This document shows positions 8,913-17,440 of a stretch of DNA of 64,000 bases, piece by piece. Position 1 is the first letter of the stretch. Every line of letters starts with the position of its first letter. Position numbers and translations under genes: made by a program. The DNA is from Gluconacetobacter diazotrophicus PA1 5 (GTDB lineage: Bacteria; Pseudomonadota; Alphaproteobacteria; Acetobacterales; Acetobacteraceae). The notes below the pieces were generated by a model. That model searched no databases. It was given only the letters and a program-made list of their open reading frames with translations, and was not told where the DNA came from. The stretch is from assembly GCF_000067045.1 (NCBI RefSeq), contig NC_010125.1, positions 708,001-772,000 on the forward strand. Direction: 5' to 3'.

Positions 8913-10178
8913 TCAGAAACCCAGCACGGCGTCGCCGCCGAACGTGAACACGCCCGTGTTCCGTCCGTCGTTGAAGGGCGTCGTGCCGTTCAGCGACCGG
9001 TCGAAGCGGATTTCGGGCCGGATCTCGAACACCCGGATATGGTGGCCCAGATCCGGCTTGTAGGTGACGCCCAGCGTCAGTTCGCCATAGGTGGTCGGCG
9101 GGGCGGATTCCGCGGGGGCGGGAATGCCGGCGACGGCCTGCATATAGGCCCGGTTGGTCAGGAAGCTGGCGACGAACAGGCCGGTATTGTCGCGATAGAT
9201 TTCGCCGCGATAATTGAAGGTCAGGGTCGGCGTGATCTTGTAGCTGAGGAAGCTGACGAAGCTGGTCGTATCCGCCCGCAGCCCGTCATCGTGCAGGTAG
9301 TTGAATTCGCCGGTGACCGACAGCTTGTCCGTGATGGCATAGGTCGCGTTGATATCGTTCCAGAATCGATTCAGGTGATTGGCGGGCGAGCCCAGGACCT
9401 TCACCGAATCTTCGGGTCCGACACGGCTGAGTTCGATGATGGTCAGTTTGCCGTGTGCCAGGTTGTTCAGGTTGAAGCCGAAATAGCCGGCCGGTGCGTC
9501 ATTGTTGTCGCTGCGGCCGAACGTCGTCTGGTTGCCGGTATCGATGCCGAAGGTGACGTCGAGCATATCGATCACGTGCCATTTGAACATCGCGCCGACA
9601 TGCTGGAACGGCACCGAATATTCCGACGTATAGGCCAGAGAATAGAAGGGCCGCGTTGTCGGGTCCAGGGTTTCGACCCCCATGGGGGCCTGCAGGATGC
9701 CCGCCTGCATGTTCAGCCCCCCCTTCGTCAGCCATGGCAGGTGGGTATCGACGTGGGCCTGGGCGGGAATGAGCTGATAGCGGTCCGACGTCATGTGGTC
9801 GGAAATGCCCAGCAGGTGGTAATAGCGTGCGTCCGAGCCGTAGAGCGCTTCGAGCGTGAAGCCGATCTGGTATTCGGCCTTCGTCGGGTCGATGGCCCTG
9901 GCAAGGGTCAGCGCCACCTGGTTGAGCTGCACCTGATTGGCGTGGTCCCCCAGGAAGTTGCCGAAATTGATGCCGTTGTCGGGCCGGGCGGGATTGGCGT
10001 CGATGCCGCCCTCGATCTGCCCGGTCAGGGTTATGCCCTGCAGCCAGGCATCGAAATCGGATGAGGGGCCGGATTTCTGGAAGATGGTCACCTGGGCGCG
10101 CGCGGCAACGGGTTTCAGGGCCACGGCCACGCCGACGGAACACACGATAATCGTAAGGACATGAGATATCAGCTTCAT
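8913..10178 (-). CDS. Putative outer-membrane beta-barrel protein (BBP2/OmpL-like porin)
   Basis: A signal peptide (MKLISHVLTIIVCSVG to about ARAQ) is followed by ~395 residues of alternating amphipathic strands with aromatic girdle residues, ending in the outer-membrane signature phenylalanine (DAVLGF). The composition and repeated GQIEGGIDANP/QVQLNQVALTLAR-like strands resemble the DUF1597/BBP2 barrel group. I start at the ATG at 10178, which begins the signal peptide and has GGGAAG upstream; the longer upstream frame adds a non-signal prefix. The gene is single, with an AT-rich leader. The substrate is unknown. Confidence 0.75.
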   Translation of the reverse strand: MKLISHVLTIIVCSVGVAVALKPVAARAQVTIFQKSGPSSDFDAWLQGITLTGQIEGGIDANPARPDNGINFGNFLGDHANQVQLNQVALTLARAIDPTKAEYQIGFTLEALYGSDARYYHLLGISDHMTSDRYQLIPAQAHVDTHLPWLTKGGLNMQAGILQAPMGVETLDPTTRPFYSLAYTSEYSVPFQHVGAMFKWHVIDMLDVTFGIDTGNQTTFGRSDNNDAPAGYFGFNLNNLAHGKLTIIELSRVGPEDSVKVLGSPANHLNRFWNDINATYAITDKLSVTGEFNYLHDDGLRADTTSFVSFLSYKITPTLTFNYRGEIYRDNTGLFVASFLTNRAYMQAVAGIPAPAESAPPTTYGELTLGVTYKPDLGHHIRVFEIRPEIRFDRSLNGTTPFNDGRNTGVFTFGGDAVLGF

Positions 10179-10359
10179 GGAATCTTCCCATTCCGTACAA
10201 TAGGCGCCCATTGTCCGAATGCGAAATAATCGTCGACCGACCGAGCGCGTATGTCGGATATATATGAGGATAAAATAATTTATATTGTTTGTTTGTGCCC
10301 GAGAAAATCTCGTGCGTTATTATGTATTGCTTAAATATTACTGTATTTTTCTGATATTA
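10179..10359. other. AT-rich leader upstream of the porin-like gene
   Basis: Markedly AT-rich (long A/T runs at 10255-10355) in a GC-rich chromosome. It presumably contains the porin promoter. I could not assign -35/-10 boxes with confidence. Confidence 0.4.
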
Positions 10360-10386
10360 ACGGGTGGCGCATGACGCGCCGCCCGT
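10360..10386 (-). terminator. Hairpin after amtB
   Basis: Eleven-base stem with one G-U pair, ACGGGTGGCGC / GCGCCGCCCGT around ATGAC (plus-strand reading). It lies just beyond the amtB stop. On the minus strand it is followed by TTAATATC, not a long U-run, so termination is plausible but not certain. Confidence 0.55.
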
Positions 10387-10397
10387 TTCCGGAACGA

Positions 10398-11777
10398 TCA
10401 GCTTATCTTTTCGCCATGGAGGGACATGTCGAGACCCTGCTGTTCCTGTTCGGTGGTGACGCGCAGGCCGATGGCGAGGTCGACGATCTTCAGCAGGATG
10501 AAGGTCACGACGCCGCACCAGACGATGGTGACGCCCACGGCCTTGGCCTGGGTGACGAACTGCGCGAACGACCCCACGACCCCGGCGGGGTTGGCGTCGG
10601 TGGCCGAAAGCGGGCCATAGGCCAGCACACCGGTCAGCAGCGCGCCCAGGATGCCGCCGATGCCATGCACGCCGAAGGCGTCCAGGCTGTCGTCATAGCC
10701 CAGCATGTGCTTCAGCGACGTCGCCGCGAAATAGCACACGGCGCCCGTGATCAGGCCGATGACCAGCGCCCCGCCCGGCAGCACGAAGCCGGCGGCGGGC
10801 GTGATCGCGACCAGGCCCGCCACCGCGCCGGAAATGATGCCCAGCACCGTCGGCTTGCCGGTGCGGGCCCATTCGGCCAGCATCCAGGACAGGCCGGCGG
10901 CGGCGGTCGCGATCTGCGTCGTCGCCATCGCCATGCCGGCGCGGCCGTTGGAGCCCACGGCCGACCCGGCATTGAAGCCGAACCAGCCGACCCATAGTAG
11001 CGACGCGCCGATGACGGCATAGGTCAGGTTGAAGGGCGACATATCGTCCTGGCCGTAGCCCTGCCGCTTGCCCAGCACCAGCGCCGTGACCAGGCCTGCG
11101 ATGCCGGCATTGATGTGCACCACGGTGCCGCCGGCGAAATCGACGGCGCCGAACCCCGCGACCCAGCCCAGCGGGCTCCAGACCCAGTGGGCGATCGGCG
11201 CATAGACCAGCAGCGACCACAGGATGGTGAAGACGCACAGCGCGCTGAACTTCATGCGCTCGGCAAACGAGCCGGCGATCAGCGCCGGGGTGATGATCGC
11301 GAACGTCATCTGGAACATCATGAAGACGCTCTCGGGGATTGTCATCACCGTGGCGTTGGCCGACCCCAGCCCCAGCGTGAAGCCGACATCGGACCCCTTG
11401 GAAATCTGCGCGCCGATGCCGTTCAGCATGAAGCGGGACAGATCGCCGATATAGGGCGACCCGGTGCCGAACGTCAGGCTGTAGCCCGCGACCATCCACA
11501 GGACGGTGATGATGCAGCAGATGGCGAAGGACTGCATCAGCGTGGCCAGCACGTTCTTCTTGCGGACCATGCCGCCATAGAACAGGGCCAGGCCCGGCAC
11601 GGTCATCATCAGCACCAGCGCGGTGCTGGTCAGCATCCAGGCGGTATCGCCGGTGTTGATCGGGGGAGGAGGGGCCGGATCGGCGGCGGATGCGATCGAC
11701 GGGGCGGCCAGCAGGGCCATCGCGGCGGCCGGGGCCGCCAGCGTCAATCGTCTGAAGCAGGAATTTGACCCGTTCAC
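10398..11777 (-). CDS. amtB: Ammonium transporter
   Basis: Inner-membrane trimeric NH3/NH4+ channel. The product has 459 residues: a cleavable N-terminal signal (to about ASAAD), as in enterobacterial AmtB, then eleven predicted membrane helices. The pore histidines are in APIAHWVWSP and FGVHGIGGILG. The cytoplasmic C-terminal tail ends with LDMSLHGEKIS, where PII binds. Its GTG start overlaps the glnK stop (GTGA), so the two are translationally coupled. Membrane ammonium flux is probably shut off by deuridylylated GlnK. Confidence 0.96.
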   Translation of the reverse strand: MNGSNSCFRRLTLAAPAAAMALLAAPSIASAADPAPPPPINTGDTAWMLTSTALVLMMTVPGLALFYGGMVRKKNVLATLMQSFAICCIITVLWMVAGYSLTFGTGSPYIGDLSRFMLNGIGAQISKGSDVGFTLGLGSANATVMTIPESVFMMFQMTFAIITPALIAGSFAERMKFSALCVFTILWSLLVYAPIAHWVWSPLGWVAGFGAVDFAGGTVVHINAGIAGLVTALVLGKRQGYGQDDMSPFNLTYAVIGASLLWVGWFGFNAGSAVGSNGRAGMAMATTQIATAAAGLSWMLAEWARTGKPTVLGIISGAVAGLVAITPAAGFVLPGGALVIGLITGAVCYFAATSLKHMLGYDDSLDAFGVHGIGGILGALLTGVLAYGPLSATDANPAGVVGSFAQFVTQAKAVGVTIVWCGVVTFILLKIVDLAIGLRVTTEQEQQGLDMSLHGEKIS

Positions 11778-12112
11778 AAGGCAATCTCCCCGGTTTCATT
11801 CGTACGGATACGAATGGCCTGTTGCAGTTCAAGAACAAACATCTTGCCGTCCCCGATCGTGCCGGTATGGGCGGCGGCACGAATGGTATCGAGCGCCTGA
11901 TCCAGCATCGAATCGGCCACCGCGACTTCGATTTTCACTTTTGCCACGAACTGGATCTGATATTCCGCGCCGCGATAGATCTCGGTCTGTCCCTTCTGGC
12001 GGCCATATCCTTTGACTTCGGTAACGGTCAGTCCCTGGATGCCGATGGTGCCCAGGGCTTCGCGGACATCGTCGAGTTTGAATGGCTTGATAATGGCTAT
12101 AATGAATTTCAT
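11774..12112 (-). CDS. glnK: Nitrogen regulatory protein PII (GlnK type)
   Basis: Trimeric 2-oxoglutarate/ATP/ADP sensor. The product has 112 residues with the PII signature: T-loop QKGQTEIYRGAEYQ with the uridylylation site Tyr51, B-loop HTGTIGDGKMFV, and C-loop residues near the end. Location immediately upstream of amtB and overlapping it identifies it as the GlnK-type paralogue, not the glnA-linked GlnB. Nitrogen-limited expression is expected, but no NtrC/sigma54 site could be recognised in the 400 bases upstream. Confidence 0.95.
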   Translation of the reverse strand: MKFIIAIIKPFKLDDVREALGTIGIQGLTVTEVKGYGRQKGQTEIYRGAEYQIQFVAKVKIEVAVADSMLDQALDTIRAAAHTGTIGDGKMFVLELQQAIRIRTNETGEIAL

Positions 12113-12513
12113 GTCTTCCTCGCAGGCGAATATGTCTCCAGGAAAGCTGCGATGCTTGCATTCGCCAAAACGTTTCGACGCAAGATCGTTCTGAAGCCGC
12201 TACCGGATTTCCATGTCGTCAAAAAACCGTCGTGCAACAAAAAAGTGATGGGATGACGACAACCATGTCGTCATCAGGCGTTTCGGAAAATCCGAATGAT
12301 GGACGCCGGTCCATCAAACGCATCCGGAAACGCTGGTTGCATCGATTGTGAAATAAAAAAGGCATGGTGTGGGGCCGCGACCCGATTTAGGGCGCGTACC
12401 GCATGAAAACCTGCCCAGCCTGAACACATACAGTAATGAAAGCCGTTTGACTTGGGCGATACAGCCCCCTGCCTTGGGGCGGGCAGGGGGCGACCGGCGC
12501 GGATCGCGATCCT
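12113..12513. other. Intergenic region between glnK and dadA
   Basis: This region holds the glnK leader and the dadA 3' end. The small inverted repeat TTCGGA-AAA-TCCGAA lies near 12288 and a GC-rich hairpin at 12464-12491. No open frame with coding character was seen. Confidence 0.5.
12464..12491 (-). terminator. GC-rich hairpin downstream of dadA
   Basis: Perfect arms GCCCCCTGCC (12464-12473) and GGCAGGGGGC (12482-12491), 22 bases past the dadA stop. There is no U-run, so it may be a terminator or an mRNA 3'-stabilising hairpin. Confidence 0.45.
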
Positions 12514-13779
12514 TCAGGAAGCGTAGCGGTCGATCGACAGGTCCAGGTGTGGAATGTTCGGCCGCCGGCCGGCGATCAGGTCGGCCAGCATGTGTCCGGA
12601 CCCGCAGGCCATGGTCCAGCCCAGGGTGCCGTGGCCCGTATTCAGCCACAGATTGCGGAAGCGTCCCGACGGGCCGACCACCGGGGTGCCGTCCGGCGTA
12701 TTGGGGCGCAAGCCGGTCCAGTAGGTGGCGCGGCCCAGGTCGCCGCCGCCGAACAGGTCCGAAAAGGAGAGTTCCAGCGTTTCGCGCCGGTCGGGGCTCA
12801 GCCGCAGATCGTATCCCGTCAGTTCCGCGGTGCCGCCGATGCGGATACGGTCGCCCAGCCGGGTCATGGCGACCTTGTACGTCTCGTCATTCACGGTCGA
12901 GACGGGGGCCCGATCCGGGTCGGTCAGGGGCACGGTCAGGGAATAGCCCTTGACCGGATAGACCGGCAACCGGATTCCCATCGGCCGCAGCAGCAGCGGC
13001 GAATAGCTGCCCAGCGCCACGACGTATGCATCGCCCGTCATCCGGCCGGTGGACGTGCGGACGCCCAGGATCTCGGACGCGCTGGCATCCAGCCCCTCGA
13101 TGCCCGTCTCGTAGTGGAAGGTGACGCCCAGTTCTTCGGCCTTCTGCGCCAGGCGCTGGGTGAACATATGCGCGTCGCCCGATTCATCGCCCGGCAGGAA
13201 CAGCCCCCCCTTCAGCAGATGCTGCGCGTGGGCCAGGCCGGGTTCGCGCCTGACGATGGCCGCCACGTCCAGCAGTTCGTGCGGTACCTCGCTTTCGGCC
13301 AGCAGGCGCATGTCCTCATGCGCGTGCTCCAGCTGCGCGTCGGTGCGGAAAAGCTGGATCAGGCCGCGCTGGCGGTCGTCATAGGTGATGCCGGTTTCCT
13401 CGCGCAGCGCCGTCAGGCAGTCGCGGCTGTATTCCGCGATCCGCAGCATCCGCGCCTTGTTGACGTCGTAGGCGTGCTCGGTGCAGTTCGTCAGCAATTG
13501 CGTCATCCAGCGGAACATCGCGAAATCGATGCGCGCGCGGATGACCAGCGGGCTGTGCTTCTGCAGCATCCAGCCCAGCGCCTTGCGCGGCAGGCCGGGC
13601 ATGGCCCAGGGCGTGGAATAGCCGGGTGAGACCTGGCCGGCATTGGCGAAGGAGGTTTCCATCGCCGCCGCGGGCTGCCGGTCGACCACTTCGACCTCAT
13701 GGCCCAGTTTCGCCAGATACCAGGCCGAGGTGACACCGATGACCCCGGCCCCCAGAACGATGACCTTCACCCGTTGCAT
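12514..13779 (-). CDS. dadA: D-amino acid dehydrogenase, small (catalytic) subunit
   Basis: FAD-dependent oxidative deamination of D-alanine and other D-amino acids to 2-oxo acids, feeding electrons to the respiratory chain at the inner membrane. The product is 421 residues. The dinucleotide-binding motif VIVLGAGVIG lies at 6-15, followed by the DadA-typical FANAGQVSPGY and the C-terminal NTGHGTLGWTMACGSG. The ATG at 13779 is directly ahead of the FAD motif; the longer frame upstream lacks homology. It overlaps the end of alr by 13 bases, a catabolic-type alr-dadA pair. Confidence 0.95.
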   Translation of the reverse strand: MQRVKVIVLGAGVIGVTSAWYLAKLGHEVEVVDRQPAAAMETSFANAGQVSPGYSTPWAMPGLPRKALGWMLQKHSPLVIRARIDFAMFRWMTQLLTNCTEHAYDVNKARMLRIAEYSRDCLTALREETGITYDDRQRGLIQLFRTDAQLEHAHEDMRLLAESEVPHELLDVAAIVRREPGLAHAQHLLKGGLFLPGDESGDAHMFTQRLAQKAEELGVTFHYETGIEGLDASASEILGVRTSTGRMTGDAYVVALGSYSPLLLRPMGIRLPVYPVKGYSLTVPLTDPDRAPVSTVNDETYKVAMTRLGDRIRIGGTAELTGYDLRLSPDRRETLELSFSDLFGGGDLGRATYWTGLRPNTPDGTPVVGPSGRFRNLWLNTGHGTLGWTMACGSGHMLADLIAGRRPNIPHLDLSIDRYAS

Positions 13780-14930
13780 CCTTTCCGCGACCGGTCGTCG
13801 CGATAGAGACGATGATACCGTGCGCCCAGCCCCGTCAGCAGTTCGTAGCCGATGGTTCCGGCGGCAGCGGCGGCGGAATCGATGGAATGATGCGGACCGA
13901 TCAGGTCCAGCGCCGTGCCGGCGTCCAGGGGGGCGTCGCTGATGTCGGTTACGTCCACCGCCAGGCAATCCATGGAAATCCGGCCGATGATCGGCAGCTT
14001 CGCCGCCGGCCGTTCGGGCAGGACCGCATGGCCGTGGCCGCCCGCGGCGCGGGGAAATCCGTCGCCGTACCCCACCGCCAGCGTCGCGATCCGGCTGGGC
14101 CGGTCGGCGATGAAGGCTGCGCCGTATCCGACTGCCGTCCCGGGGCCGATCCAGCGCGTCTGCACGATGCGCGCCTGCAGGCGGACCACCGGCTGCATCG
14201 GATTCGGCCAGCCCGGCGTGGGATTGATGCCGTACAGCGCGGCGCCCGGGCGCACCATGTCGAAATGCCAGTCGCTGCCCATGAACAGGCCGGACGACGC
14301 GGCCAGGCTGGCGGGCGCCGCCGGCAGCCTGGCCCGCAGGCGCAGGAAGGCCGCGCGCTGCGCGTGGTTGGCGGGGTGGGCGGGTTCGTCGGCGCAGGCC
14401 AGGTGGCTCATGACCAGCAGCGGCGTGATCCCGGCCAGGGAACCGTCCCGCGCCGCCAGGGCATCCACATCCGCGTCCGACAGGCCGAAGCGTGACATGC
14501 CGCTATCGACCTGCAGCGCGGCAGGCAGGTCCCTGCCGGCCTGCCGGGCCAGGTCGCGCCAGCGCGCGATCTGTTCCAGGCTGTTCAGCACCGGCACCAG
14601 TCCGTGTTCGTGCAACGCGGCTTCGGTGCCCGGCATGGCGCCGTTCAGGACGAAAATCGTGGCATCCGTGCCCAGCAGGGGCCGGATGGCAGCCCCCTCG
14701 GCCAGGTGCGCGACGAAGAAGGTATGGCACCCGGCTTCCGCCAGGACGGGCACGATGCGGGCCGCGCCCAGCCCGTACGCATCGGCCTTGACCGCCGCGC
14801 CGCATATCGTGCGGGGACCGACCCGGTCGCGCAGGATGCGGTAATTGGCGGCGACCGCGTCCAGATCGATCGTCAGGATGCCCCCCGTCCAGGCCGAAGG
14901 GGCGGCGGGCATCGGGTCCGCGGTCAGCAT
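13767..14930 (-). CDS. alr: Alanine racemase
   Basis: PLP enzyme that interconverts L- and D-alanine, supplying peptidoglycan D-Ala or, with dadA, degrading alanine. The product is 387 residues. The PLP lysine is Lys48 in AAVKADAYGLG. The second catalytic residue, Tyr, lies in AVGYGDGFPR, and the conserved ISMDC segment follows. It is the first gene of an alr-dadA operon; in other bacteria this arrangement is the catabolic DadX type, so whether this copy is biosynthetic, catabolic or both cannot be told. Confidence 0.95.
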   Translation of the reverse strand: MLTADPMPAAPSAWTGGILTIDLDAVAANYRILRDRVGPRTICGAAVKADAYGLGAARIVPVLAEAGCHTFFVAHLAEGAAIRPLLGTDATIFVLNGAMPGTEAALHEHGLVPVLNSLEQIARWRDLARQAGRDLPAALQVDSGMSRFGLSDADVDALAARDGSLAGITPLLVMSHLACADEPAHPANHAQRAAFLRLRARLPAAPASLAASSGLFMGSDWHFDMVRPGAALYGINPTPGWPNPMQPVVRLQARIVQTRWIGPGTAVGYGAAFIADRPSRIATLAVGYGDGFPRAAGGHGHAVLPERPAAKLPIIGRISMDCLAVDVTDISDAPLDAGTALDLIGPHHSIDSAAAAAGTIGYELLTGLGARYHRLYRDDRSRKGCNG

Positions 14931-15063
14931 GGCGGGCAGGACCGCCGGTACGGCATCGTCTGGCGCGGGCTGGAACGCATCGCGGACTCCGGATGGGGGT
15001 CAGCGATGATATAACAAATTCACCCGACAGCAACAGTGTGGCGTAACAGAGACAGGAACGATG

Positions 15064-16089
15064 CTAGATCCGATCGGGTACGCCCTTGCTGGTGGAATAT
15101 TCGAAATGCAGCGCCGTGTCGGGGCGCACGATCGGGTGGATGGCATGGGCCGCCATCGCGCCCTCGCTGAAGCCTTGCAGGATCAGCTTCAGCTTGCCGG
15201 GATAGGCCGCGACGTCGCCGACCGCGAACACCCCGGGCAGGGTGGTTTCGCAGCTCGAAGGCACGACGGGGATCGTGCTGCGGATCGAATCCATCCCCCA
15301 GTGCGCGATGGGGCCCAGGTCGGTGGACAGGCCGAAGAACGGCAGCAGGCGGTCGGCGGGCAGGATGCGGGTGTCGCCGTCCAGCGTCGCGACCTCGACC
15401 CCTTCCAGCGCGCCGTCCGTGCCGCGCAGGCCATGAAGCTGATAGGGCACGATCTTCTCGATCCGGCCGGCGGCCACGGCCTCGTCCAGCTGGCGCAGGC
15501 TTTCGGGGGCGGCGCGAAAGCGGTCGCGGCGATGGACCAGCCAGATCTTCTCGGCCTCGTCCTTCAGCGCCAGGGCCCAGTCTATGGCGGAATCGCCACC
15601 GCCCGCGATCACGATGCGCGTGCCCGCGAAATCCGCGCGGCGGCGGACGTAATACTGCACCGCCCCCGTGGCCTCGAACCCGTCCAGCCCGGCCAGCGGC
15701 GGCCGGTTGGGCCCGAAGGCGCCGGCCCCGGCGGCGATGATGACGGCGCGGGCGTGAATCGTCTCGCCCCGGTCGGTGCCTAGCGTGAAGGCGCCGCGAT
15801 GGCCGCTCAGCCGCTCCACCCGCCGGCCCAGCAGGCGCGGTACGTCGAACGGCGCGATCTGCTGTTCCAGTCCCTCGATCAGCGCGGCGCCGGCGATCGC
15901 GGGATGGCCCGGGATGTCATAGATCGGCTTTTCCGGATACAGCGCGGCGCATTGCCCCCCCACGCAGTCCAGCGCGTCGATCAGCAGGCTGTCCAGCTTC
16001 AGCATGCCGCATTCGAACGCGGCGAACAGGCCGGCGGGGCCGGCGCCGATGATGGCGACATCCGTCGTCAGGGTAGGGGCGTCCGTCAT
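15064..16089 (-). CDS. Ferredoxin/flavodoxin-NADP+ reductase, TrxB-like
   Basis: Homodimeric FAD/NAD(P) reductase of the thioredoxin-reductase-like FNR type (YumC group), which passes electrons between NADPH and ferredoxin. The product is 341 residues. The FAD motif is VAIIGAGPAGLFAAFE, and DCVGGQCAALYPEKPIYDIPG is the family signature. The NADPH site is IVIAGGGDSAIDWA, followed by GVFAVGDVAAYPGK. The redox CxxC of true thioredoxin reductase is absent. The ATG at 16089 begins MTDAPTLTTD. Not obviously operonic. Confidence 0.9.
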   Translation of the reverse strand: MTDAPTLTTDVAIIGAGPAGLFAAFECGMLKLDSLLIDALDCVGGQCAALYPEKPIYDIPGHPAIAGAALIEGLEQQIAPFDVPRLLGRRVERLSGHRGAFTLGTDRGETIHARAVIIAAGAGAFGPNRPPLAGLDGFEATGAVQYYVRRRADFAGTRIVIAGGGDSAIDWALALKDEAEKIWLVHRRDRFRAAPESLRQLDEAVAAGRIEKIVPYQLHGLRGTDGALEGVEVATLDGDTRILPADRLLPFFGLSTDLGPIAHWGMDSIRSTIPVVPSSCETTLPGVFAVGDVAAYPGKLKLILQGFSEGAMAAHAIHPIVRPDTALHFEYSTSKGVPDRI

Positions 16090-16223
16090 GGGTCCAGATC
16101 CGTCTTTCCACGCTGCTGCGATGAATGGCATGGGTTGTGCGGCCTCGCCGGGCGGAGTGCAAGTCGCCGTCTGCGCGGAACGAGGTCTTGTGCGCCCGCC
16201 GGGCCGGCGGGCACAATGCGGGC

Positions 16224-16673
16224 ATGGAAGCCCAATCCGTCATGCTGCCCACACAGGAGGCGACCGAGGACCTGGCGCGGCGTATCGCGTCCGTCGCGAC
16301 ACCGGGCGACGCGATCCTGCTGTCCGGCGTGCTGGGCGCGGGCAAGAGCGTGTTTTCCCGCGCCTTCCTGCGCGCCGCCTGCGCGGATCCGGACATGGAG
16401 GTGCCCAGCCCCTCCTACACGCTGGTCCAGGTCTATGACACGCCACGGGGCCCGATCGCGCATTTCGACCTGTGGCGCCTGTCCGGGCCCGACGCCGTGC
16501 ACGAACTGGGCTGGGACGATGCGTGCGAGGGGATCGTGCTGGTCGAATGGCCCGACCGGCTGGGCGCGCTGGCGCCCGCCGACGCCCTGCGGATCGACCT
16601 GGAGGTGCTGGAGGACGGCGCGCGCCGCGCGTGCCTCACGGGCTGGGCCGACCGGCCGGTGCCGGCGCCATGA
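16224..16673 (+). CDS. tsaE: tRNA t6A biosynthesis ATPase TsaE
   Basis: Small ATPase that works with TsaB and TsaD to make N6-threonylcarbamoyl-adenosine at position 37 of ANN-decoding tRNAs. The product is 149 residues with Walker A GVLGAGKS (35-42), SPSYTLVQ, the HFDLWRL segment and VEWPDRLG, all TsaE hallmarks. The stop overlaps the next ATG (ATGA). It opens a five-gene overlapping run tsaE - nucleotidyltransferase - addB - addA - trxA. Confidence 0.93.
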   Translation: MEAQSVMLPTQEATEDLARRIASVATPGDAILLSGVLGAGKSVFSRAFLRAACADPDMEVPSPSYTLVQVYDTPRGPIAHFDLWRLSGPDAVHELGWDDACEGIVLVEWPDRLGALAPADALRIDLEVLEDGARRACLTGWADRPVPAP

Positions 16674-17440
16674 GCATTCCGATGCCGGCCCGGGCCATGA
16701 TGTTCGCCGCCGGGCTGGGCGGGCGGATGCGCCCGCTGACCGACCGGACGGCCAAGCCTCTGCTGACGGTGGACGGGCGCAGCGTCCTGGACCATGTGCT
16801 GGACCGGCTGGAGGCGGCCGGCGTGGCCGAGGCGGTGGTGAATGCCTGCTGGCAGGCCGACCGGGTAGCGGAGTCCATGCAGGCGCGCGCCGGAACCGGG
16901 CAGGGACCGCGCGTCACCCTCCGGCGCGAGGATGCGCTGATTGAAACCGGCGGCAGCGCCGGCGCGGCCCTGCGCGACGGCGCGCTGGGGGACGGCCCGT
17001 TCTTCCTGCTGAACGGCGATTCGATCTGGCTGAACGGTCCGGTTCCCGCCCTGCGCCGGCTGGCGGATGCGTTCGATCCCGCGCGCATGGATGCACTGTT
17101 GCTGCTGGCACGGACCAGCCTGGCGGTGGGCGAGGTCGGGCGGGGCGATTTCGTGCTGGAGTCCGGCGGCCTGTTGCATCGTCCGGCATCGGGGGCGGTG
17201 ACGCCCTATGTCTTCACCGGCGTGCAGATCGCCGGCCCGGCGCTGTTCGCCGCGGCCCCGTCCGGGGCGTTCAGCCTGAACCTGCTGTGGGACGCGGCGA
17301 TCGCGCGCGGACGGCTGTACGGCATCGTGCATGATTCCGTCTGGTGCCACCTGTCGCGGCCCGAGGACCTGCCCGCCGCGACGCGCGCCCTGCGGATGGC
17401 ACGCGATCCCTACGGAACGGACCAGGACGTCGTCGTATGA
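16670..17440 (+). CDS. Sugar-phosphate nucleotidyltransferase (MurU-like)
   Basis: NTP-transferase fold enzyme, 256 residues, with the nucleotide-binding MMFAAGLGGRMRPLTDRTAKPLL (read as two adjacent blocks, about 10-32), ETGGS and the metal-binding LNGDSIW. Sequence and position after tsaE match MurU, which makes UDP-MurNAc in peptidoglycan recycling; mannose-1-phosphate guanylyltransferase is the usual automatic name. The kinase partner AmgK often encoded between tsaE and this gene is not present here. Overlaps tsaE and addB by four bases each. Confidence 0.78.
   Translation: MSIPMPARAMMFAAGLGGRMRPLTDRTAKPLLTVDGRSVLDHVLDRLEAAGVAEAVVNACWQADRVAESMQARAGTGQGPRVTLRREDALIETGGSAGAALRDGALGDGPFFLLNGDSIWLNGPVPALRRLADAFDPARMDALLLLARTSLAVGEVGRGDFVLESGGLLHRPASGAVTPYVFTGVQIAGPALFAAAPSGAFSLNLLWDAAIARGRLYGIVHDSVWCHLSRPEDLPAATRALRMARDPYGTDQDVVV

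Noticed and set aside
12113-12300. Possible sigma54 (-24/-12) promoter for glnK-amtB
   Set aside because: A TTGCA element exists on the minus strand near 12233, but the -24 GG and the correct spacing are missing. No NtrC-like palindrome was recognised.
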